A stretch of DNA of 8,460 bases from Betaproteobacteria bacterium (GTDB lineage: Bacteria > Pseudomonadota > Gammaproteobacteria > Burkholderiales > Burkholderiaceae_C), in the NCBI GenBank assembly GCA_947448675.1, contig CANFOR010000121.1, positions 1 to 8,460 on the forward strand. Direction: 5' to 3'. This document shows, piece by piece, positions 6,066 through 8,460 of the stretch; position 1 is the stretch's first letter, and every line of letters starts with the position of its first letter. The position numbers and the translations under genes are program-made. The notes beneath the pieces were generated by a model that saw only the letters and a program-made list of their open reading frames with translations, did not search any database and was not told the origin of the DNA.

Positions 6066-6246
6066 AACCGATGCAAATGCGGTGCTGGCGCGCGAAGCGG
6101 GCGTGCCTTTTCAGCCACCACTGGGCGACGCTTCCGTGATCGACCCTATCACCGAATGGTTGAGCCTGATGGAGGTTGTACAAATGCTTTGCCCTGTGTG
6201 GCCCGTGCGTGACAGGCCCATGCAGGGCAAGCATTGGCGCCTGTGA
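6049..6246 (+). CDS. Small unknown protein coupled to the nucleotidyltransferase
   Basis: A 65-residue protein whose family I cannot name with certainty. Its start lies 17 bp inside the end of the nucleotidyltransferase gene with an excellent SD, which argues for co-translation and fixed stoichiometry. The N-terminal half is polar (MNFSDKTDANAVLAREAG), followed by a proline-rich stretch (about 20-33). The C-terminal half contains ITEWLSLMEVVQMLCPVW and ends with basic and aromatic residues (GKHWRL). There is no signal peptide, no clear membrane segment and no DNA-binding motif visible. Position and size suggest a partner or antidote of the nucleotidyltransferase, or an accessory subunit. This is inferred from layout only. 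The coding nature is supported by the SD, the overlap and its non-random composition. Confidence 0.62.
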   Translation: MNFSDKTDANAVLAREAGVPFQPPLGDASVIDPITEWLSLMEVVQMLCPVWPVRDRPMQGKHWRL

Positions 6247-6267
6247 AAACGCCCGAACCATTTGTGC

Positions 6268-6298
6268 AAAAAACCGCGCAGCCCCTACAGAATCTGCG
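6268..6298 (-). terminator. Weak candidate terminator for the hsdM transcript
   Basis: Read on the minus strand, CGCAG (6298-6294) can pair with CTGCG (6281-6277) around a 12-base loop. Three bases later comes a run of six T (6273-6268). The stem is only five bp, so this is a low-confidence call. The rest of the 89-bp gap between the two convergent units (6247-6335) shows nothing else recognisable except a short imperfect palindrome at 6305-6321. Confidence 0.35.
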
Positions 6299-6335
6299 TG
6301 GACAGCTACTGAATCAGCAGCGTCTTAAGTGACTT

Positions 6336-7961
6336 TTATGGCAACGGGCTCAAGCCCAGTTCTTTCAAAAAGGCGTTGTGCTTTTCCTTGGCTGCAGCAA
6401 TTGCCTTTTCAATACTCACCAATTCACTGTGCGTGGCAGCAAGGTCAATCTCCGCCTCACCCACCGCCGTACTGATGTAGCGCGAGATATTCAGGTTGAA
6501 ATCGTTTTTCTCAATCTCGGCCATCGCCACCCGGCGGGAATAGCGCGTCTCTTCCTCACGGTACTGGTAGGTCTTGATGATCTTGGCAATGTGCTCTTCG
6601 GTCAGCTGGTTCTGGCGCTTGCCTTTGACAAAGTGCTCAGCGGCGTTGATGAACAACACGTCGTCCGGCTTCTTGCATTTCTTCAGCACCAAGATGCACA
6701 CCGGAATGCCGGTGGAATAAAACAGGTTGGACGGCAGACCAATGACGGTGTCGATGTGGCCGTCCATCAAAAGCTTCTCACGAATGCGCTCTTCCGCCCC
6801 GCCCCGGAATAGCACACCATGCGGCAGGATGATGGCCATCACCCCTTCGTCTTTCAAAAAGTGAAAGCCGTGCAGCAAAAAGGCAAAATCGGCCGCCGAC
6901 TTGGGCGCCAGGCCGTGGTTTTTGAAGCGTACGTCGTCCCCCATGGCCTCTGTCGGCTCCCAGCGGTAGCTGAATGGCGGGTTGGCCACGATGGCATCAA
7001 ACGCAGGCTTCTTGGCCGGGTTCAGCTCGCGCAATATGTCCCAGTCGTTGGTCAGCGTGTCGCCATGGAAGATTTCAAATTCGCTGTCCTTCACCCCGTG
7101 CAGCAGCATGTTCATGCGCGCCAGGTTGTAGGTGGTGATGTTCTTCTCTTGCCCGTAGATCCTGCCAATGGTGCCGCCAGCTTCCTTGGTCTTTTTGCGG
7201 ACGTTCAACAGCAGCGACCCTGAGCCACAGGCAAAGTCCATCACACTGTCTAGCCGTTGCTTCACGCCCGTCTTGGGCTCCTGGCTGTCCAGCGTCACGA
7301 TGCTGGAGAGGATGTCGGAGATTTGCTGTGGCGTATAAAACTCGCCCGCCTTCTTGCCGGAGCCAGCGGCAAACTGGCCAATCAGGTACTCATACGCATC
7401 ACCCAAGGTGTCTAACTTGTCAGAGAACTCTGCCAGCCCATCGGCGATTTTTTTGATGATGACGCACAGCTTGGCGTTGCGCTCTGGGTAGCCTTTGCCC
7501 AACTTGGACGAACCCAAGTCAATTTCAGAAAACAAGCCCTGAAACGTGCTCTCAAAAGACTCTGTTTCGATGTATTTGAAGCCTGCTTGCAGCGTGTTGA
7601 GCAGCTCATCACTTTGGGTGCGGGCCATATTGGCAATGCTGCTCCACAAGTGCTGCGGCTGGACCACGTAGTGCACTTTGCGGCGCATTTGCTTTTCAAA
7701 CGCCGTCACATCCGCCGGGTTGTTGGCGTACCACAGCGCCAGCGGCACGGGGCGTGCACTGCTGTCGTCCTTCTTTTCCACCTGGGGGTAGTCACTGCCC
7801 AGCTCCTTCTTTGCCGCTGCCTCATAGTTGTCTGACAGGTAGCGCAAGAACAGGAAGGACAGCATGTAGTCGCGGAAGTCGTCCGCATCCATGGCTCCAC
7901 GCAGTTGGTCGGCAATCGCCCAGAGGGTGTTGCCCAGTTGTTTTTGGTTTTGCTCAGTCAT
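6336..7961 (-). CDS. hsdM: Type I restriction-modification system DNA methyltransferase subunit HsdM
   Basis: This is the N6-adenine methyltransferase subunit of a type I restriction-modification enzyme; with HsdS it methylates the host recognition site and with HsdR it restricts unmodified DNA. It has 541 residues, full family length. The N-terminal helical HsdM domain (residues about 8-150) contains LWAIADQLRG and FLFLRYLSD. It is followed by GEFYTPQQIS (206-215), the SAM-binding motif I DFACGSGSLLL (242-252) and the catalytic motif IV NPPF at 327-330. The C-terminal tail (about 505-535) is a coiled coil-like helix used for HsdS contact in the family. The gene overlaps the upstream rhuM stop by ATGA (7958-7961), so it is translationally coupled. 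No hsdS follows: after the stop the next gene is convergent. Specificity and restriction subunits must lie upstream beyond 8460 or be missing. Confidence 0.97.
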   Translation of the reverse strand: MTEQNQKQLGNTLWAIADQLRGAMDADDFRDYMLSFLFLRYLSDNYEAAAKKELGSDYPQVEKKDDSSARPVPLALWYANNPADVTAFEKQMRRKVHYVVQPQHLWSSIANMARTQSDELLNTLQAGFKYIETESFESTFQGLFSEIDLGSSKLGKGYPERNAKLCVIIKKIADGLAEFSDKLDTLGDAYEYLIGQFAAGSGKKAGEFYTPQQISDILSSIVTLDSQEPKTGVKQRLDSVMDFACGSGSLLLNVRKKTKEAGGTIGRIYGQEKNITTYNLARMNMLLHGVKDSEFEIFHGDTLTNDWDILRELNPAKKPAFDAIVANPPFSYRWEPTEAMGDDVRFKNHGLAPKSAADFAFLLHGFHFLKDEGVMAIILPHGVLFRGGAEERIREKLLMDGHIDTVIGLPSNLFYSTGIPVCILVLKKCKKPDDVLFINAAEHFVKGKRQNQLTEEHIAKIIKTYQYREEETRYSRRVAMAEIEKNDFNLNISRYISTAVGEAEIDLAATHSELVSIEKAIAAAKEKHNAFLKELGLSPLP

Positions 7962-8460
7962 GTCTTGGGTCGATTCTTGATCGTGTTTTCCAGCGCTTTC
8001 AATTCCGCCTCATCCTGCACATCGGCGGCCTGGGCTTCCTCCGCTTTGCGGCGCTGGTCAAAGTCCAGATACAACGGCTCCAGTTTTTGCTCCATGCGGG
8101 CGTGGCTGACAGAGCCCGCCCCGCTGAGCAATGGAAAGCCGTTGGACACGACGATCTGCCCAACGTTTTCGCGCCAGAAACTCATGCTGGTGATGGTCTG
8201 CCGTTTGGCGCGCAGCTCTGCGGTTTCCAGGAAGATGACCACCAGCCGGTTCAGGGTGTCGACCTCATCCTCGGCCAGGTAGTTCTTGGCCACCACAATG
8301 TCTTGCTTGCGCACTAGGGCACCTTTCCAGCTTAGTAATCCGAAGTGAGGGTCCGCAGGGTTGGCGCGGCTCACAATCAGCTCCGCTGCCGTCTTTTGCG
8401 TTACCGCATAGAGCAACAGGTTTTGCACCGTGGCAAAAAACGTCTGTGTAGTCTCGTCTG
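7958..8460 (-). CDS. rhuM: RhuM-family protein, C-terminal part (5' end outside the window)
   Basis: The last 166 residues of a RhuM-family protein, which is usually about 330-350 residues, so roughly the N-terminal half lies beyond 8460. The reading frame is open to the window edge (beginning DETTQTFFATVQN), and the GTG at 8428 is an internal valine codon rather than a start. Family-typical segments are LLYAVTQKTAAELIVSRA, GLLSWKG, VVAKNYLAEDEVDTLNRLV, IFLETAELRAK and GAGSVSHARMEQK. The charged C-terminal tail (FDQRRKAEEAQAAD onward) is likely helical. RhuM was named from a Salmonella pathogenicity island, but homologs are common beside type I restriction-modification genes, and this copy overlaps hsdM by four bases. 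Its biochemical role is unknown; context suggests an accessory part of the RM locus rather than a virulence factor. Confidence 0.9.
   Translation of the reverse strand, partial: DETTQTFFATVQNLLLYAVTQKTAAELIVSRANPADPHFGLLSWKGALVRKQDIVVAKNYLAEDEVDTLNRLVVIFLETAELRAKRQTITSMSFWRENVGQIVVSNGFPLLSGAGSVSHARMEQKLEPLYLDFDQRRKAEEAQAADVQDEAELKALENTIKNRPKT

Noticed and set aside
6305..6321. Imperfect palindrome GCTACTGAATCAGCAGC as an operator
   Set aside because: Short, one mismatch, single copy, between two convergent gene ends where an operator would have no promoter to control.
7754..8317. Long plus-strand open frame of 187 codons opposite hsdM and rhuM
   Set aside because: Lies entirely antisense to two well-supported genes, with low-complexity histidine/arginine/proline-rich composition typical of shadow frames.
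8426..8428. Start codon of the RhuM-family gene at 8428
   Set aside because: It is a GTG inside an open frame that continues to the window edge with family-like residues (ETTQTFFATV), so it is an internal valine.

Overview
The window looks like a chromosomal segment of a betaproteobacterium, most likely Burkholderiales (Comamonadaceae-like). This rests on moderately high GC, a tripartite tricarboxylate transporter (TctB/TctA), a Tat-exported isoquinoline 1-oxidoreductase-type molybdoenzyme subunit, and the general style of the proteins. The lineage is inferred from protein character only; no rRNA or tRNA is present to confirm it.

Left half (1-4984) is metabolic. tctB and tctA form a translationally coupled pair (TGATG overlap at 524-528), closed by a clear rho-independent terminator at 2049-2079. 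Next on the same strand is a 772-residue molybdopterin-binding xanthine-dehydrogenase-family subunit with a twin-arginine signal. Converging on it with an 18-bp gap is a secreted TlpA-type thioredoxin on the minus strand. The expected partners are not visible: there is no TctC solute receptor and no [2Fe-2S] small subunit.

Right half (about 4985-8460) is accessory. It opens with an IS3-family remnant on the minus strand: an intact orfA, a preserved A6G frameshift heptamer, and only the first codons of orfB. It continues with a plus-strand two-gene unit, an AbiEii-like nucleotidyltransferase overlapping a 65-residue unknown protein that has its own good ribosome binding site. It ends with a minus-strand type I restriction-modification segment, a partial RhuM-family gene overlapping hsdM by ATGA. 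The two units converge at 6247-6335. No hsdS follows hsdM.

The clustering of an insertion-sequence remnant, a minimal nucleotidyltransferase module and type I RM genes suggests a small defence or genome-stabilisation island beside ordinary metabolic genes. The most interesting candidate for a little-described system is the nucleotidyltransferase plus small-protein pair at 5547-6246. No CRISPR array, tRNA or rRNA was seen.
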